Source: Pelargonium tetragonum
Lineage: Eukaryota; Streptophyta; Magnoliopsida; Geraniales; Geraniaceae
Length of the DNA stretch: 64,000 bases
Direction of reading: 5' to 3'
Assembly: GCA_036897445.1 (NCBI GenBank)
Contig: JAYMTL010000034.1
Span: forward strand, 62,001 to 126,000
The notes under the pieces were generated by a model that worked only from the letters and a program-made list of their open reading frames with translations, did no database searches and was not told where the DNA came from. Shown one piece after another: positions 63,593-64,000 of this stretch. The translations under genes and the position numbers were made by a program. Every line of letters starts with the position of its first letter. Positions within the stretch are counted from its first letter, which is position 1.

Positions 63593-63642
63593 TATAAAGG
63601 GATTGAGGGGCAACATATATAAAGGGATTGAGGGGCAACATA
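63593..63642 (+). repeat. exact tandem duplication, 2 x 25 bp
   Basis: The 25-base unit with core AAAGGGATTGAGGGGCAACA occurs twice head to tail without mismatch (63593-63617 and 63618-63642). As 25 is not a multiple of three, it would shift any frame crossing one unit. It is a recent slippage or duplication product. Confidence 0.9.
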
Positions 63643-64000
63643 GGAGGCTTTGTTCTATGGGATTCTTTTATTTATTGAAAAGTCTTTTCTTTACTTATTT
63701 TAAAGTACCAAAAAAGTAGGGTAGGAACTACTTCTATATCTAAATCTAAGTCAGTTTTTAGCGAAAACTCTAGTGAAAGCCCCCCGATGCCTAAAGATCC
63801 TATATACCTTTAGCCCAAAACCCTATAAGGTGTTTACTCTTAATAATTAACCGCCTAGCCTCCTTGAAATTTCCCCTAAGAATTTAGTAGGGTAAGCTCC
63901 ATAGGAGTTAAGAATGCTGGGGAAATCCTAGGGGAGCCACACATTCCAAAAAGATGTCAGCCATTAAAATACACAAAAGTTTTTGCAAGGAGACCCTAAT

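Larger units (their letters stand above)
60404..64000. other. AT-rich DNA without recognised genes
   Basis: A 122-codon minus frame (62678-62310) is at the chance limit and has no recognisable domain. It starts with ATG and is Leu/Lys/Ser/Arg-rich. A tRNA-like relic at 61.8 kb and a tandem duplication at 63.6 kb are listed separately. Nothing else can be supported. Confidence 0.45.

Noticed and set aside
1-64000. Repeat-induced C-to-T mutation as the cause of AT richness and TAA/TAG excess
   Set aside because: In the sample I counted, CA and TG dinucleotides are near expectation and TA is not in excess, unlike mutated repeats of this kind.

Overview
This 64 kb window is AT-rich DNA (about one third G+C by eye) with no gene I can name. 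Under the standard code the longest uninterrupted frames are about 120 codons. That is roughly what chance allows in 64 kb of this composition, since stops fall about every 14 codons and some nine thousand stop-to-stop intervals compete. I found no ribosomal RNA core motifs, no complete canonical tRNA, no CRISPR array, no transposase, reverse transcriptase or capsid-like domain, and no long satellite. CpG does not look depleted and microsatellites are nearly absent, which argues against typical plant or vertebrate nuclear DNA. A greatly inflated organelle genome, or intergenic DNA of a protist or fungus, fits best. I cannot name the organism.

Layout. From 1 to about 21 kb there is background sequence with isolated structures: a perfect 18-nt palindrome near 5.16 kb, a 12-bp hairpin near 8.35 kb, an exact 28-bp tandem duplication near 9.85 kb, a GC cluster near 19.1 kb, and a 28-bp exact repeat shared between 2.48 kb and 17.82 kb. 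At 21.3-21.5 kb, on the minus strand, lies a compositionally distinct tract with codon-like periodicity (GCT/CCT/ACT/GTT/AAG) that reads as Ala/Pro/Thr/Lys-rich. A tRNA-His-like sequence lies at 24.0 kb and a Phe-like one at 25.85 kb. Both have a good 5' two thirds and a poor 3' end. From 30 to 33.4 kb is the most structured part: a short motif recurs four times in 1.2 kb, shared blocks sit in different order about 2 kb apart, and there are long frames free of TGA on the minus strand (30.5-32.8 kb) and the plus strand (33.0-33.4 kb). From 34 to 64 kb background resumes, with strong hairpins near 41.18, 45.12, 46.53 and 60.39 kb, two more tRNA-like relics, a further long TGA-free minus frame (59.0-60.4 kb) and a 25-bp tandem duplication at 63.6 kb.

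Two window-wide observations may matter most. T-arm-like octamers (GGTTCAAG, either strand) are several times commoner than composition predicts and sit in partly tRNA-shaped contexts. TGA/TCA is scarce relative to TAA/TAG, so if TAA and TAG were read as amino acids (as Gln, for example), frames of about 330, 450 and 745 codons appear. I regard that recoding reading as an untested hypothesis: TAA/TAG is depleted below background in only some of these frames, and low TGA density alone could make frames this long.
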